DNA of 64,000 nt from assembly GCA_963969395.1 (NCBI GenBank), contig OZ017803.1, positions 16,244,001-16,308,000 of the forward strand, given 5' to 3'. Numbering within the stretch: the first letter of the stretch is position 1; each line of letters starts with the position of its first letter. Made by a program: the position numbers and the translations under genes. Origin of the DNA: Pseudoscleropodium purum. Lineage: Eukaryota; Streptophyta; Bryopsida; Hypnales; Brachytheciaceae. The notes below the pieces were generated by a model. That model was not told the DNA's origin and ran no database searches. It saw only the letters and a list, made by a program, of their open reading frames with translations. Shown here piece by piece: positions 1 to 12,600 of the stretch.

Positions 1-125
1 ATAGTTACCATTATTAAGTTTATTGAAAAAAGTTTTGTGGGATCATGTTTATAGCTAATAGGGGATTCTAGATCCTCTTAGGAAGCATTTTTTGGACATT
101 GTCTGAATAAACTATGAATTTTTAA

Positions 126-1032
126 CCCCTAGATGAAATTGATTATGTTTCACCAAAACTGCTCCAAAACTGCCATTTCTAGTATAAGTACCAAATTTTT
201 GAAAAAAAAGCATTTTTACACATGTAATTGTAGGATCTTGTAGTATGCTAGTTTTAAAAGATGCGCAAGAAATTTCAGAAATTTCTATTGTGTAGATTGC
301 AAGATATTAGCATTTGAAGTAATGAAAATCCTTTTTAAAAAAAGAATCTAGATAGTTGCACTTCATATGGTCACATTTGTATGAAAAATTGTTCAAAATA
401 GTGGTACTCTTTGAGTTCATTCTTCAAGTCAAGTTGGTTACATACTTGAAAAATTTTAGATCATTTGGAATTGTACAACAAAAAAGAAAAAAAATTAAGT
501 GGAAAGGAGGAAATGATTCAAAATACTAAATTGTTAACAATTTATTTTTGGAGTTGAAAATTGCCAATCCTAGTGGTTGTAATGTTCTAGTAACCAATCT
601 ACACCTTTTTTTTCCCCAAAAAATATTGAAATTTCTCTTAAAGTAGAGATTTAGTAATGAGATTTAGTAATGATTCAAATTCAGTAATACTCCTCATAAC
701 TTTTGACTCATTGATGAAAATAGAATGATTCAAAGCTTTCTAAGTATATATAAATCTAGAGAAACAATTTCAGATTTTAATTTCCTAAAAAAGTGATTTT
801 TAAAGAAGTTTATTTTACTACCCAGACTATCTGACAAGTACTGAAAAACACATATCAGACAATAACTTTTTAACCATGTAGTCAAAAGTTATAAAAATTG
901 TTGGGCCTTAAAGTTACTCTTCAAGCACACATTGTGTTAAATTTTCAAAGAAAAATAAATAAAAAACTCCACTCATTGTAAATTGCCCAAAATTTCTATA
1001 TTGCCAAAAAACACAAGTTGGGCATTTAGGGG
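126..1032 (+). mobile_element. piggyBac-like short element, family A, copy 1
   Basis: A 907-bp non-coding element lies between TTAA at 122-125 and TTAA at 1033-1036. Its ends are imperfect inverted repeats: CCCCTAGATG at the left and the inverse of CCCCTAAATGCCC at the right. The body matches the element at 39545-40475 along its whole length, for example the shared segment around 240-310 that reads like 39650-39725, and the last 200 bp. No coding capacity is visible. TTAA flanks plus a CCC start are the signature of the piggyBac superfamily; assigning a non-autonomous element to it is inference. Confidence 0.8.
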
Positions 1033-1036
1033 TTAA

Positions 1037-2112
1037 AGTGCTAAAAATAGGTGTTTCAAAAATTGGTCTTAGGCTCTCATGAATAGTGGGAGGTGTACAT
1101 TTTAGGCAAGAATTTGTAGGGGTTGGTTTTAGAAAAGGGTTGGTTTTAGGTGTTGTTATTTTAATATCCATGGAGCATCTTGTAAGAGTCAATTCTCTCC
1201 TTTTGGAAAAGCAAACAAATTGAAGTGGCATTAATTGAACTTGATTTTCATATTCTTTTGGGATTGTTTTGGAATTTGTTTATGAAGAAGATAAATCAAT
1301 GCAATGTGACTAGGTTTGGTCCTATCCAAAGTTTTACACTAACTAATTGAATTAACTTGAGTAGTAGGCTATAAATGTTGAAATATTTTGCAAAATTTTC
1401 TCCAATTATTAATAGATGAAATCATTGAGAATCATTCAAATAAATTTCACATTCTTTAGATGATATCCCCAAATTTGGATGATTGTTCATAGATAAGGGT
1501 GTAGAAATGATGTTTCATCTAAAAGCTTCATATTCATTAAAGTAAATAATTTTATCAATTCACTCAAATGTCCAAGTTATACTACATTTCAAAATTATAA
1601 ATCAAATCCCTACTTCAACCAATTTTTGGACCTACCACAATGAAAAATGGAAAATCAACTAGAAAGGTAAAATAGGGACATCCAAATGTGCCATGTACTT
1701 AAAAGCACAACTTGATGAGAATGCATATACTAATTACATCTTCTAAATCAATATGTACCTATTATTGAAGAAATGATTTTAGAACATCTATAAAAAGAAC
1801 TTTGCCTTTTCATAATTTTTACAAGCAATTTTTTCCATAATATGTTCTTTGGTGCATTGAAATCTCCTATCTACTAATGAGAAAATATAAAAATATGAAG
1901 TAAGTAAATCCATCATTATCATTGTCCAAAAAAAACAAATACCTAAATTTGGACAAAATAGGACCCTAAATCTAGGTTTGATTACAATCATGAGATTTAT
2001 ACAACTAGAACATTAGAAAACCTATAAAAACTTAATGAGAGAGAGAGAGGGAGGGGCAAATAATTTACACTATAATATAGAAGAATCTTTGTCACTTGTC
2101 AACAAGATTCAA
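1037..2112. other. AT-rich intergenic stretch, no gene seen
   Basis: This is AT-rich sequence between two family A elements. Short ORFs here show no recognisable domain. A GA-rich simple repeat sits at about 2037-2056. I see nothing else that can be supported. Confidence 0.6.
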
Positions 2113-2116
2113 TTAA

Positions 2117-3933
2117 TCACTAAAGTTCTTTGCCTATGTTTTCACTAAAAATACTCCAAAACTATCATTTCTAATATAAATACTAAATTTGAGCAAAAAA
2201 CAACATTTTTGAATACATGTAATCCTATAATCTTTTAGCACACTAGTTTGAAAAGATGTAAAATTCCTTTTAGAAATTTCCACTATGTGGATTGCAAGAT
2301 ATTAGTGTTTGAATTAACAACTTTTTTTTGGGTCGTATGAAAAACAAGGCAACTACACTTCACAAAGTCACATCTGTATAAAAAAATGTCTACAATGGTG
2401 GTGCTTCTCTGGATTCATTCTTCAAGTCAAGTTGGCTAAATGCTTGAGAAAATTCAAATAATTTAGAATTGTACAACATCTAAGAAAAAAGTAGTAAGTA
2501 GAAAGAAGTAGAGAATGATTAAAAATTCTAAATTGTTTAGAATTTTGTAATGGAATTGAAAAATGCCAACTCCAATGGTTGTAATGTTGTATTAAAAATT
2601 CTACATCCTATGATTTTAATTTTTTCAAAAGATATTGGAATTTGAGTTAAATAAAGGACTTCAAAGTTTATTTTAGAGTAGAGGATCCATAATTGCTCGC
2701 AAACTAAAACTCCTCATAACTTTCATCTTATGAATCAAAATAGAACGATTTAAAACTTTCTAGGTATATATAAATCTTACAAACCAATTTCAAATTTTTG
2801 TTTTTGAAAAAAGTGATTTTTTTTATTGGCCTAGCTTGTCTAGCCAAGGACTTTTTAACCCCTAAAGGACTAGCATGTGTTTTGGGGTTGTATAAAGTTT
2901 TTGAGCAGGCTATTGTAAATGAAGATTTGCATATTTTAAGCTGAAATTTTAATAGAAGGTGTAGATGAGGAATATCTTTCATATACACTAAGTTTCATGA
3001 CATTTGGAAATATAAGTCAAAAGTTATAGCCTAATATGTTACTTTTTTTTGTAAATAGTCAGTTCGGGTAGATTAGAAGAAATCTCTTTTTTTTAAAACA
3101 AAAATTTGAAATTGTTTTTATAGATTTATATACACGTGGAAAGATTTGAATCATTCCATTTTGATCAATGAGTCAAAAGTTATGAGTTTTTTTGTTCATG
3201 GGTAGTTATGGATCTTCTACTCAAATAAACTTTGAAGTCCTTTATCTTACTCAATTTTCAAGATTTTTGTAATAGAATAAAATCAAAGGATGTAGATTGT
3301 TTATTAAAACATTGCAACCATTGGGATTGTCATTTTTTATTCTATAATTAAATTCTTAACAATTTGGAATTTTGAATCATTCTCTCCAATTGTCTACTTA
3401 TTATTTTTTTCTTATATGTTATACAATTTCAAATAATCTAAAAATTTTTAAACATGTGGCCAACTTGTTTAGGAAAAAGGATCCAAATAAGCACCACCAT
3501 TTTGGACCTTTTTTCTTAGAAAAGTGAGCTTGTAAAGTGCAATTGCTATGCTTCTCGGAAGGCAAAAAAAATATTTTATAGAATTTGAATGCTTATATCT
3601 TGCAATCCATGTTGTGGAAATGTCTGAAATTCTTAATACATATTTTCAAGTCAGCATAATACAAGATCCTATGATTACAAATGTCCCAAAAAAATTTCAA
3701 AAATTTGGAACTTGTACTAAATATGGCAATTTTTGAGCGTTTATGATAAAAACATAGTCATAGAACTTTAGGGGTTAACCATGTAGTCAAAAGCTCTGAA
3801 AATTGTTGGATCTTAAAGAAAACCTTGTCCCTATGTTTTGTGAAAATTTCAAAAAAATAAAATAAAATTCCATTCATAGTGAGTTGTCAAAAATTGCTAT
3901 CTTGCCAAAAAACACAACTTGGTCCTTTAGGGA
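2117..3933 (+). mobile_element. piggyBac-like family A, copy 2, split by a nested copy
   Basis: The outer element is bounded by TTAA at 2113-2116 and 3934-3937. Its left end is eroded (TCACTAAAGTTC) and its right end is the inverse of TCCCTAAAGGACC. The two halves, 2117-2858 and 3779-3933, add up to about 897 bp and line up with the undisturbed copies at 126-1032 and 39545-40475. The break falls exactly at a TTAA that is intact in copy 1 near 871, before the shared text CCATGTAGTCAAAAG. This is an older copy into which the element at 2859-3774 jumped. Confidence 0.85.
2859..3774 (-). mobile_element. piggyBac-like family A, copy 3, nested insertion
   Basis: This 916-bp family A element is inserted in reverse orientation into the older copy around it. 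It is flanked by TTAA at 2855-2858 and 3775-3778, while the uninterrupted homologous site in copy 1 has a single TTAA, so the insertion duplicated TTAA. The ends are CCCCTAAAGGACTAGC and the inverse of CCCCTAAAGTTCTATGAC. The 62-codon ORF at 3548-3736 lies within it and is not a gene. Duplication of TTAA on insertion is the hallmark of piggyBac-type transposition. Confidence 0.88.
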
Positions 3934-3937
3934 TTAA

Positions 3938-5159
3938 GTTATGATTTAAAGTGTATTTTTGATAACTTTGAAATTGCCTTCAATATTTTTTAAGTTACTC
4001 ATGTCTTATTTTTAGAAATTTATTATGAACTCAATTCTTAAGCACTTGAATAAACACTATTACTTTGTGAGCTAATGTAATTTATAATCTTTTGAATCCT
4101 AAATTTGCACATTGCAAATGGAAACATTTCTCAATTCAAAAGATCCTAGTTTACCTACTTACAATTTTGTCAATCAAGGATTGGAAAAATTTTCATTTGT
4201 ATATATATGTACATTTTTCTAAATATCTAGCATTGTGTTTGTAGACCTATATTCTTCTAGGCTCTTGGTTGGTTAATTTTAGGGTTAAAAGCAACCTCAA
4301 ACTTTTCTTGGTAGAATTGACTTCTAAGATCAAGTATTTATTTCTTTAGTTACGGCCTTCTTTCAAGAGGCATTGTAATTGTGCTTTATCAATTGATAAT
4401 TTGTTTAGATTGATATATTTATTAGATTTCTTTGATATCTTTAGATTTTTTAATGACTTGAGCTTTTAGATATATTGCATATCTTCAATTCCAAATAAGT
4501 CGACATTGATTCAATCCTTAATATAGAGCTTTGCCATATTTTACAAACACACTTTTTAAATTTAATAGCCTCCAAGGATTTTGAGCATCTTGTCTCATTT
4601 GTAGATTGGACATTTTTGTCAATGTCTAATTTTTATAAAACCTTAGACTAGAATCACTATTATAAGATTCCAAACTTTTAAACTCATAAATGATAATCTA
4701 TAAAGAAATCATTTAGTGAATCTTAGCTTTAGAGAAGTTGGAGTAAAACTATTTGTATATTTGTATATTTGTATATTAAAATACAAATGATGTATAAACT
4801 ACTTAGCTATTCATTTCATTCACTCAAAAAGCATTTGATCCTTTCACTATAGAAGCCACACTCACTCCCAAAGTAAATAAACGTTTGGTAATAAGAGATG
4901 CGGCATTTAGTCCAAATTCGAAAGGGTCCTAATGCATTTTGTAAGTTGACTATTTTGGACCAACCAACCAAACCATTGTTGACCACAAACAATTTATTGC
5001 ATATCTTTATCAATGATATATCATAGTTTTTGCACTAAACATCCATATAGTTTTGGAAAGCTTTGTCACCTCTCAAATAAGGTTGCCATTAATAAATTGG
5101 GAGGTGGTGATTCATTGCACGACTTTATCTATCCATTTGCCTAGAGAGTCTCCTTGCTT
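3938..5159. other. AT-rich intergenic stretch
   Basis: No gene is recognised here. A short tandem of an 11-bp unit (TATTTGTATAT type) occurs at about 4750-4778. The rest is AT-rich sequence without obvious element ends. Confidence 0.55.
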
Positions 5160-5480
5160 TCAATGCTCTATTGTACTCCCTTGCATCAATCTCTTCCACT
5201 TTGATTCACTATCAAAGTCACCACTAGATGGAGTTACTTCTATATGAGTCAATGGAGCACTAGAATGGAGAGGTGTAGAATCATTACTTGATTTGGAACT
5301 TGATCCTCTTTGGCATCCATACATGTGAAGGATGCTTAAACTTTTCACCATGAGCTTGCACTGCGAGCACTACTTATTATATAGCCATTTGTAAAGGCAT
5401 GACCAACAAAACAAATGGCCACATGTTGTGATGATTGCATCATATGCATTAGAGAGGATTTGAGGGGAACAAAAGTTCAA
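5160..5480 (-). pseudogene. RMA/RNF5-type RING E3 ligase, decayed fragment
   Basis: On the minus strand, the frame read from about 5470 down to 5380 gives a RING core CGHLFCWSCLYKWL preceded by DAIITT. This is the pattern of the membrane-anchored RMA1/RNF5 ubiquitin ligases. An in-frame stop follows NK, and then the frame resumes with CSQCKLMVKSLSILHMYGC and a serine-rich stretch, which resembles the CPVCK...PLYGRG region of RMA proteins. The first CxxC pair of the RING is not recognisable. The stop and the lost cysteines mark it as a pseudogene. It sits about 280 bp downstream of the better-preserved RING ORF at 5758-6000, suggesting a tandem duplicate or two remnants of a duplicated locus. 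Confidence 0.65.
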
Positions 5481-5757
5481 TTCAAGCTTATTCCCTTTGT
5501 TATTTCCCAAGTGGTGAACGAACCACTTGTTGTCAAAATTTAAAAAAATTAAATTAAATTAAATCAAATTAAATTCTTAAAATAAATAAGTAATTATATG
5601 ATGTAGTAGGGTATTGGGTGCGTTATATTGCTGCAGTGGCACAGTTCTCTTGTTCACCACAGCTTGGAAACTCATGAGCTTCTGTTGGCCTCAAATCCCT
5701 TCTAATGGAGGGTTCCATGTAAATGTAGCAAAAGCACACATGTTGCTTGTTCATTGC

Positions 5758-6000
5758 TTAGGCACTTTTCATCATAACTTTCTCATTTCTTGAGCTCAAG
5801 AAAATCATGGTCTTGCACATTGGGCATGGCTTCCTCTTGTCACTTTCTAGCCATTGGTGAATGCATGACCAACAAAACAAGTGACCGCAATGAATGAAGA
5901 TTGGATTAGTAGGGAGTTCTATGCAAATGTTGCAATGGACCACATCCTTCTCCTCAATTGCATAGACACCAACAATAACCTTTTCATTTTCCAAGCTCAT
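5758..6000 (-). CDS. Small RING-finger protein (RMA/RNF5-like), possibly partial
   Basis: An 80-aa frame starts at the first ATG at 6000. It contains a complete C3HC4 RING: CNIC, then CGH, FCWSC, and CPMC, at about residues 24-63. The spacing and the HCGHLFCWSC core match RMA1/RNF5-type E3 ubiquitin ligases, which hand ubiquitin from an E2 to ER-linked substrates. Known RMA proteins are longer and end in a membrane anchor that is absent here. The open frame continues upstream of the ATG to about 6053, where TGTAG could be a splice acceptor, so a 5' exon may be missing. It may be a gene fragment or retrocopy rather than a working gene. It is clearly better preserved than its neighbour at 5160-5480. 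Confidence 0.55.
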   Translation of the reverse strand: MSLENEKVIVGVYAIEEKDVVHCNICIELPTNPIFIHCGHLFCWSCIHQWLESDKRKPCPMCKTMIFLSSRNEKVMMKSA

Positions 6001-6059
6001 TAGAATCTTTGGTTTGCTTTCTTCTATGGGTGGCAATCTCTCAATAGACCTACAGTTAA

Positions 6060-9000
6060 TTACTCAATGGATAGTATAAGTCCATTTTTGGTACAAACTT
6101 GCAACTAGTATCAATAACTGGAACACTTATAAGTGTGACTTTTCAAGAATGACTAATACCTCTCTTACTTCACTTTAAGTCTTACTTGAATTACCCAAGC
6201 CCATGAGTACTAAGTACTTGCATCTTCACTTCTTCCAAATGGTCACACACTTACACTTTTTTCAAATGTTCATGGGAGAATTCAATATTAGGGTTTCTTT
6301 TGTGGTAGGCTGCCAATTTGCACCAAAAAATTTTACATGGTGAATTGATAGGGGAAAAAAGGTAAGAAAAAACTTACATGTCTTACCATACTGGTGGTTG
6401 ATGCATCACCCTTGATGCCAAATGGTGACTCTTCCTTTTGTCGCCTCGAAGTTGTGTTGCCTTTGATTTAGAATACAATGCCCTCCTTCGCGCAATCATT
6501 GCCTACTTAGCATGTGTTCAACGCCATGATTCTTTAAGTTGTTGCCGTTACAGCATACTCTCATTTTCTATTATTAGTTGTAATTGCGATTGAACACTGG
6601 TTGATCTTCGCTACTATTGCACTAAAGAGTGGGAATTACTTCACTAGGATGAGGTGAAGGTAGAGTTTAGTGTTTGCCATTATGTTTGTGGAAGTGGCCT
6701 TCATACTTCATTGCCTTGCTGCCAACAAAGCAGGAGTATGCTGGTATACTACTGTACCATTAGGAGACTATCCTCAATCCTTCTTCAATTTTGTATTTAC
6801 CATGTTTGCAAAATTAAATAAACCATTGTCATAGATTGTTGGAATGAAGGTGCTATGCTGCCTCCATGAGTGGAGAGTTCATGGGGAGCAAAAACATGTT
6901 ATAGAAGTGGATTTTGCATACTTGAAATTGTATCCCTTCATTCACTACGGGTGTGTTTCTAGGGTTTGTATTTTCACCATGTTTACTTGCTGCTATGCTT
7001 CCTCCAATCACCTATGGGCATGGAAATTTTTTGGGGTGGTGCAAGCAAGATGCTCCTCAAACTGTTCATTGATCAAGATGCCCTCATGTCTCAGCATGCC
7101 CTATTTAAAACTTGTATAAAGTCAAACTTAAGGCCAACAATGCTCCCCCCCTCTACCTTGACAAAGGTGTGGTGGGTTCTAGATAGCAATAATAATCTAA
7201 CACAAAACTTTGGCAAGTTTTTGAAGCTAGCAAAGATGGTGATTATCTATGTTATTGGATTAATGGAAGATGAGCGGATTTCTTCAAGTGTCGGCTTTCT
7301 TAAGTCAAAACTACAAAATAATTTGGAACAAACACATCCAAATTGTTCTTGGAATGTATGCTCAACCTATTTACAACTTAGAAAACTTCCCTTACCAAAC
7401 TGTGTTTGATGAGTAGTTTGTTGCAGGTGACTGAGGCAAATACCTTGCAAATCAGTAGGCTATAGGTTGGAGGAGGAGGTGTAGCTTATTGGTAGGTAGT
7501 TCTAATGTTTGTTCAACAATAGCTTACAAGGACTACAAGGTTTTAGCTTCCTAATTACTCGGTAGGTGAAGGTTAGTTCACTCTTCTTGATCTCAGTGTT
7601 GTTTGTGAGATTACTTGCATGACATTTAGGCTACTTAGGATCTCAACCACGATATGTAAACTTCTTTCTTAACATGGAATTTTATGAATTGCAGCCTTGG
7701 ATTTATGCTGTACATAGTGAAAATGAACCTACTAGCTTGTTTTTGTTAACATTACCTGCCTTAGGTTTTGGAGGGTGTTTTGGATGATTACAAGTCATTC
7801 TTTACTTTGTGATAGCTTGCAAATGTCTTACACCTTATGTTTTGTGAATGTATGTTCCTTCAATGGACTAACTTGAGCATCGGATGGGTGTTTGGGTGAG
7901 TGTAGGTGATTGTGAACTTGTTAGGGTAGAAATTTTCGGCACACTGTAATGCCAAAAAAAACCATGTTATTTTGTATTTGCTATGTTGCAAATGGCTTAA
8001 CCCTTTGTTTTCAATGTTTGTTGCTTCATTGGACTTACTTGGGCATTGGAGGTGTGGGTGGGTGATGCAGGTCCATGGTCCAATTCAAGGAGGATTACAT
8101 TTGTACAGTATTTTTCTTCGCTATGTGACAAAAATAATCAACATGTTTTTGCCTCCTTTACGCCCATATTGTCTCCTTTGTTGTCATTGGACATACAAAG
8201 AAGTGTCACTGACGCACTTTGTAATCACGGGTGATCACCAAAAAAAAAATTTGAAAAAAAAATCGCCAAATATTTTGTCTAAAAATAAACCCTATTGCCA
8301 TCTTAGAACTTCCATTTAAAAACTAACATTGTCACTAAAGCACACAGTGACATACCCAAATCAGTGAAATCACCTTTTCGCTCATTTTCAAATTTTGAAA
8401 AAAAAGCCCTGCTCACTATCTTACTATGGAAGAAAGGAATTGTGACCAAAGGTGTTGCAAATGGTCCTATTTATTGCTTAAGAAGAAGGATGGTGCCTCA
8501 TTAGAAGGATGTATGGTTGCAAATCCCATTCACTATGCCCCATGCCTCGAGCACCAAACACAAACATCAAAGCTTTGCTGGTGTGGAGGACAAGAAATAC
8601 AACATTGTGGTTATTGTAGGAGCATCTTGTTAATAAAGATATTTCTCAATATTTCAACTTCTTGATTTAAGATTAGTAGTCAATTTAGAAGAATTCTAAA
8701 ATTCAAATAAATGAAACTTTTAAACATAATTCTTTAAATCAAGAATGAATGAAGTTGGAGTTTAAGGATTTATAAATTAGTAAAATAAATCTTATAGGAT
8801 TTGCAAAATTTAAAATTTGCAAACTTCTTGTTTTATTACTTTTTTGTTCTAACCTCAAATGCTTTTTTTTACATCACTCTCTTTGTTGTAGTCTATCTTC
8901 ATAAGCCACAACCATCCTCTACATGTGTGAGCTTGTAAAAATTGAAAAATATACAATATTAGGTCAATAAACTTATAGTCCTTAGTTTATGGCCACAATC

Positions 9001-9600
9001 ACTCTCAAATGAATAAATAAGTGATTGGATTTTGGAATATTACTTAAAACCTTACTTAGAGGCTTATAACTTGGATAGGTGATGCCTTAGGTAGAGTTGC
9101 TTTTTGATTCTCCACTCACTACAATGGTTTTCTTTTAAATAGATTTTTTAGGTCTTGTCCTTGCGGCAACCTTGAATTTAAACTCTTCATAGCCACTCTT
9201 GCTTTTATATGTTATAATTGCCTTCAAATGGTTTAGCCAAATATACCTATAATTAGGTTCAAGACTTGTAGGTTCATGTCTCTATGTTTATTCTTTAGCA
9301 CAGTTGGTATTTGGACAGAGCACTAGCTTGAATCACTTATTCATCATCTATAATACAAATGTTGATGCCCTTAGGTGCTAATTATTTTAGCACTTCCTAT
9401 CTTACATTTTGAATCCTTTTGCATTGCAATGGTAGGAATCTAGAATAAAAAATTTAGAAAAAAATTTAATCATTTTTTTTAAAACTAATTTGCAGTTTTA
9501 GAACTACTATTCTATTTTTTCAAATTTCACATTGTTGAGCCTTCTTGTATTACAGTTGTAATGGAGCATGTAATGTGAGTTTTACAAAAAATTAAGTAAT
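6060..9600. other. Intergenic stretch, no recognisable gene
   Basis: Several frames of 60-147 codons occur, but none shows a domain, a splice structure or consistent codon use that I can support. A diverged direct repeat of about 75 bp is visible at 7817-7892 and 7985-8060 (TTGCAAATG...TTCAATGGACT type). The stretch 6.8-8.2 kb is less AT-rich than its flanks and may be an old retroelement or pseudogene, but nothing identifies it. Confidence 0.5.
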
Positions 9601-9630
9601 TAACTTATTTTCTGAAAATCTCTTTTTTGA

Positions 9631-10180
9631 ACTTCATTTTTTGCAAATTTATTGTTTTTGCACTAGAATGTAAATCACTTACGAGAATCTCTTATTCATT
9701 TCCAAGGTAGATTATAGAATATAATCACTACAACGTGTACAAATCACATAACTAGGCATTATGACTTTTTCATCCACAATCTTTGAGCTCATCCATTTCT
9801 TGGTAGTTGGTTTATGTCAAGCAATATCCTTTTCAAAAGTCATTGCTCTAAACAAGAAACTCACTTGAAATAAACTACAATTTTTTCAAAGCCACTTTTC
9901 TAAACTCCATTTTGTACAAATTTAATGTTTTTGTAGTGCAATAGTGGAAAGACTACAACATAAACCATTGCTAGGAAACTCATGTTTATTTCTAAGGGAG
10001 ATTACAAAGTGTGATCACTACAAAATGGGAACAAATTACATAGGTAGGCATCATGACTTTTTCATCTAGAATCTTTGAATTCATCCATTTTTTGGCGATC
10101 GGTTTACTTCAAGTAATGCCCTTTTTTCAAAGAATATTGTTCTCTATATAGAATTCCTACAAACTCAAAAAAAAAGCATT
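9631..10180. repeat. Diverged direct tandem repeat, about 275-bp unit, two copies
   Basis: Two copies, starting near 9631 and 9904, share a series of blocks in the same order: CTCCATTTTGTACAAATTTA-like start, TTATTTCTAAGG, GATCACTACAA, CATNATGACTTTTTCATC and TTCATCCATTT. Each is interrupted by small indels. A third partial start (GACTCCATCTCTTTCAAATTT) lies near 10203. There is no coding content. Confidence 0.65.
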
Positions 10181-10271
10181 TTTCTTAAGACTACATTTTT
10201 TAGACTCCATCTCTTTCAAATTTCATGTTAAGTACTTGATTTCCTCAAAATATGAAATTTTAGGGCACTTG

Positions 10272-11516
10272 CACTATAAGAAACCCATGTTTTTTGTAAC
10301 ATCAGACTATAAATGCAACATGTTTTTGCAAACAGGAAGATGTCTAAGACTTAGGGCAATGGGTGGCAAAATTGTCTTGGATGTCACAAAGAACGTGTGG
10401 ATGTTAGTAGAAAAACAATATTATGTTAGGAAAAAGAAGTATGTTTAATGAGACATTCAATAAAATGTTGGCATGTTTTTTTATGTTAAAAAAAACATGA
10501 CAATGCCACGTCAGCCAGGGTATTTTTTGGAATAAAGAAATAGCACATGACATGTTTTCCAATGACGATGACGTTAGTACATTTTAATACCATTTCAAAA
10601 TTTTAAAACTATTTTCGTAAACATCAACTAAGACATCAACTGAGACATTAAACAAGATGTTTTTTGAGACATTAACTAAGATGTAAATTAAGACATCAAC
10701 TAAAATGTCCAAATGTTTTCTTAAACATCAACTCAAATAATGTTGTGTTCATTAGGACGTTCAAGGCTAAAATTATACTTTCATACAATTCCAAAGTTTT
10801 ATATATCCCATATGCTTTGTCTTCCTTCCTACTACCCCACTTGTATAAATAGCTTGATTATCATGTTAATATATTCACAATAAGTGGCTTTTCAAGCCAA
10901 ATACAATATATTGTATATGGTGTATAGTATATGACATGTCATGTATGGCCTATTGTATATGATATATATTTAAGTTGATGTTTTAAAAAATATCTAGATG
11001 TCTAAGATGATGTTTCAAAAAAAAGAGACATGCTCATCAAGCATGTCTAAGAAGATGTCATTCATAATGTTTTCATGCCTTTGTAGACATGTTGTGATAC
11101 ATGGTAGATGCTACTAAATGTTCAAAAAAATTAACCTCATGTCAATATTGACATTTGAAAAAACATTTTCATATTACAATAAACATTCAAATTGATAAGA
11201 CTCAAGACTCAGTGCATTGATGATGTTAGCAAGGGCTTGGATGAAAAAGGTTGATGATGTGGCATTGTTTGTTGATGTGGACACTAGGTGGCAACCACAT
11301 GGCCACAAAACATAGCCACAAAGACCATGTTTTTTGTGATGTTCTCTAAAATTTCTTTAAAATCAAACTATGTTTTTTTTAATTTTTCATGTTTTTTGGC
11401 ATGTCCAACTTGACGGATTTTTTTTACATATCTTTCTTAACATGGTTAATATCCAAATTGACGTACTTACCATGTTTTTCTGCTTGTAATAAGAAACATG
11501 GGTTTATTTTATAGTG
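10272..11516. mobile_element. CACTA-type (En/Spm-like) non-autonomous element
   Basis: The left end is CACTATAAGAAACCCATG and the right end is its imperfect inverse, CATGGGTTTATTTTATAGTG. A 3-bp TTG lies immediately outside both ends (10269-10271 and 11517-11519). CACTA termini with a 3-bp target duplication are diagnostic of the CACTA superfamily. Inside, 10618-10735 is an array of short degenerate motifs (variants of GACATCAACTAAGATGT in both orientations), as expected for subterminal transposase-binding repeats. At 1245 bp and with no transposase-like frame, it must depend on an enzyme made elsewhere. Confidence 0.82.
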
Positions 11517-11519
11517 TTG

Positions 11520-12600
11520 CACACTAAATCATAGGCTTGATTGCCCATCCTCTACCCCATATCAACCAAAATCAATGTAATTATTTTGGTAGTCTATCGC
11601 AAAAAATCAACCTCCTTTAGGCCTTTGTGACAAGGGTATGTGGGAAATTTTGGGCATATATATTTTTTGAAAATATTTAGCCAAATCCATCAAAGTGAGG
11701 GTTGGAGATTTGTCAAATCTTTTTTGTTACAACAAACTATGAATCACAAATAGAGGAATATACTATAGTTAAAAATAGTATGAATTGGTGCCTTTATCTT
11801 AAGGTTGTTTGCTCTAAAAGCAACCATCTCCTTCAAATTGACCATATAATTAGCTTTGAAATGATATGAGGTGGTACTTAAATCAACCTCTTTAGCCACT
11901 GCATTAGAAGATTTTTGAGGGCTCTAAATGCCTGCAAATTATCAAGCTTTGTGAACGTAGGGAACTGTACTGCTACAACATGGCCAAGCCCCTGCCATGT
12001 CATTGTCCAAATTTTTATTTTTTATTTTTTTTCAACTTTATTTTGCATTTGAAGGATTTATTTATTTTGAATTTCTTTTTGTGATAGTAGGCCGTTCCCT
12101 TCGTTGCATGGAACAACTACAAGAAAATAGGCCTGAAACGGGCTTCCAGAGCCCCCCCAAAATCTTCTAATGAGTGGATTGAGAAAAAAAATTTATTTAT
12201 TGCAAGAGTCAATCATTCTCCTTGGTTTCCGCACAACTTTTTACAAGTTGCAAGTAGATAATTTTAGTAAGACCTATGATCACAAATAGGTGCTTACAAC
12301 ACAAATCTCTGAAAATTCATAAGTAATTCAATAATGCCCCCAAAAATATGAAACCAATTGTGTTACATTCTCAATCTATTTTTCTTTCTCTGAAAATTAA
12401 GCTAAAAATCTTTCCGTTCACGTAAACCCATGAAAAAGGCACACCGACCTTTAAATGGTCGCTTTCAGAGCAGACTACCTTACAGACAATCGCCACAGGA
12501 GCGTCATGGTTTACCTTGACCAGAACGCGGATTCCTGCAATACTCTGAAACTCAAGAGAATCATCACAGAAACTGCTCCCAGAGCAGAAATTGTACACAG
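11520..12600. other. Intergenic stretch upstream of the phospholipase D gene
   Basis: It is AT-rich to about 12.4 kb, then GC content rises. At 12115-12135 the text ACTACAAGAAAATAGGCC resembles another CACTA end, but I found no partner. The minus-strand frame 12371-12703 has no recognisable domain and overlaps what looks like the promoter or leader region of the plus-strand gene. Confidence 0.45.

Noticed and set aside
6844..8320. Overlapping plus-strand frames of 91-147 codons
   Set aside because: No domain, no consistent frame, and no splice pattern; treated as unassigned intergenic DNA.
12115..12135. Second CACTA element end
   Set aside because: Only one end-like string was found, with no inverted partner or 3-bp duplication.
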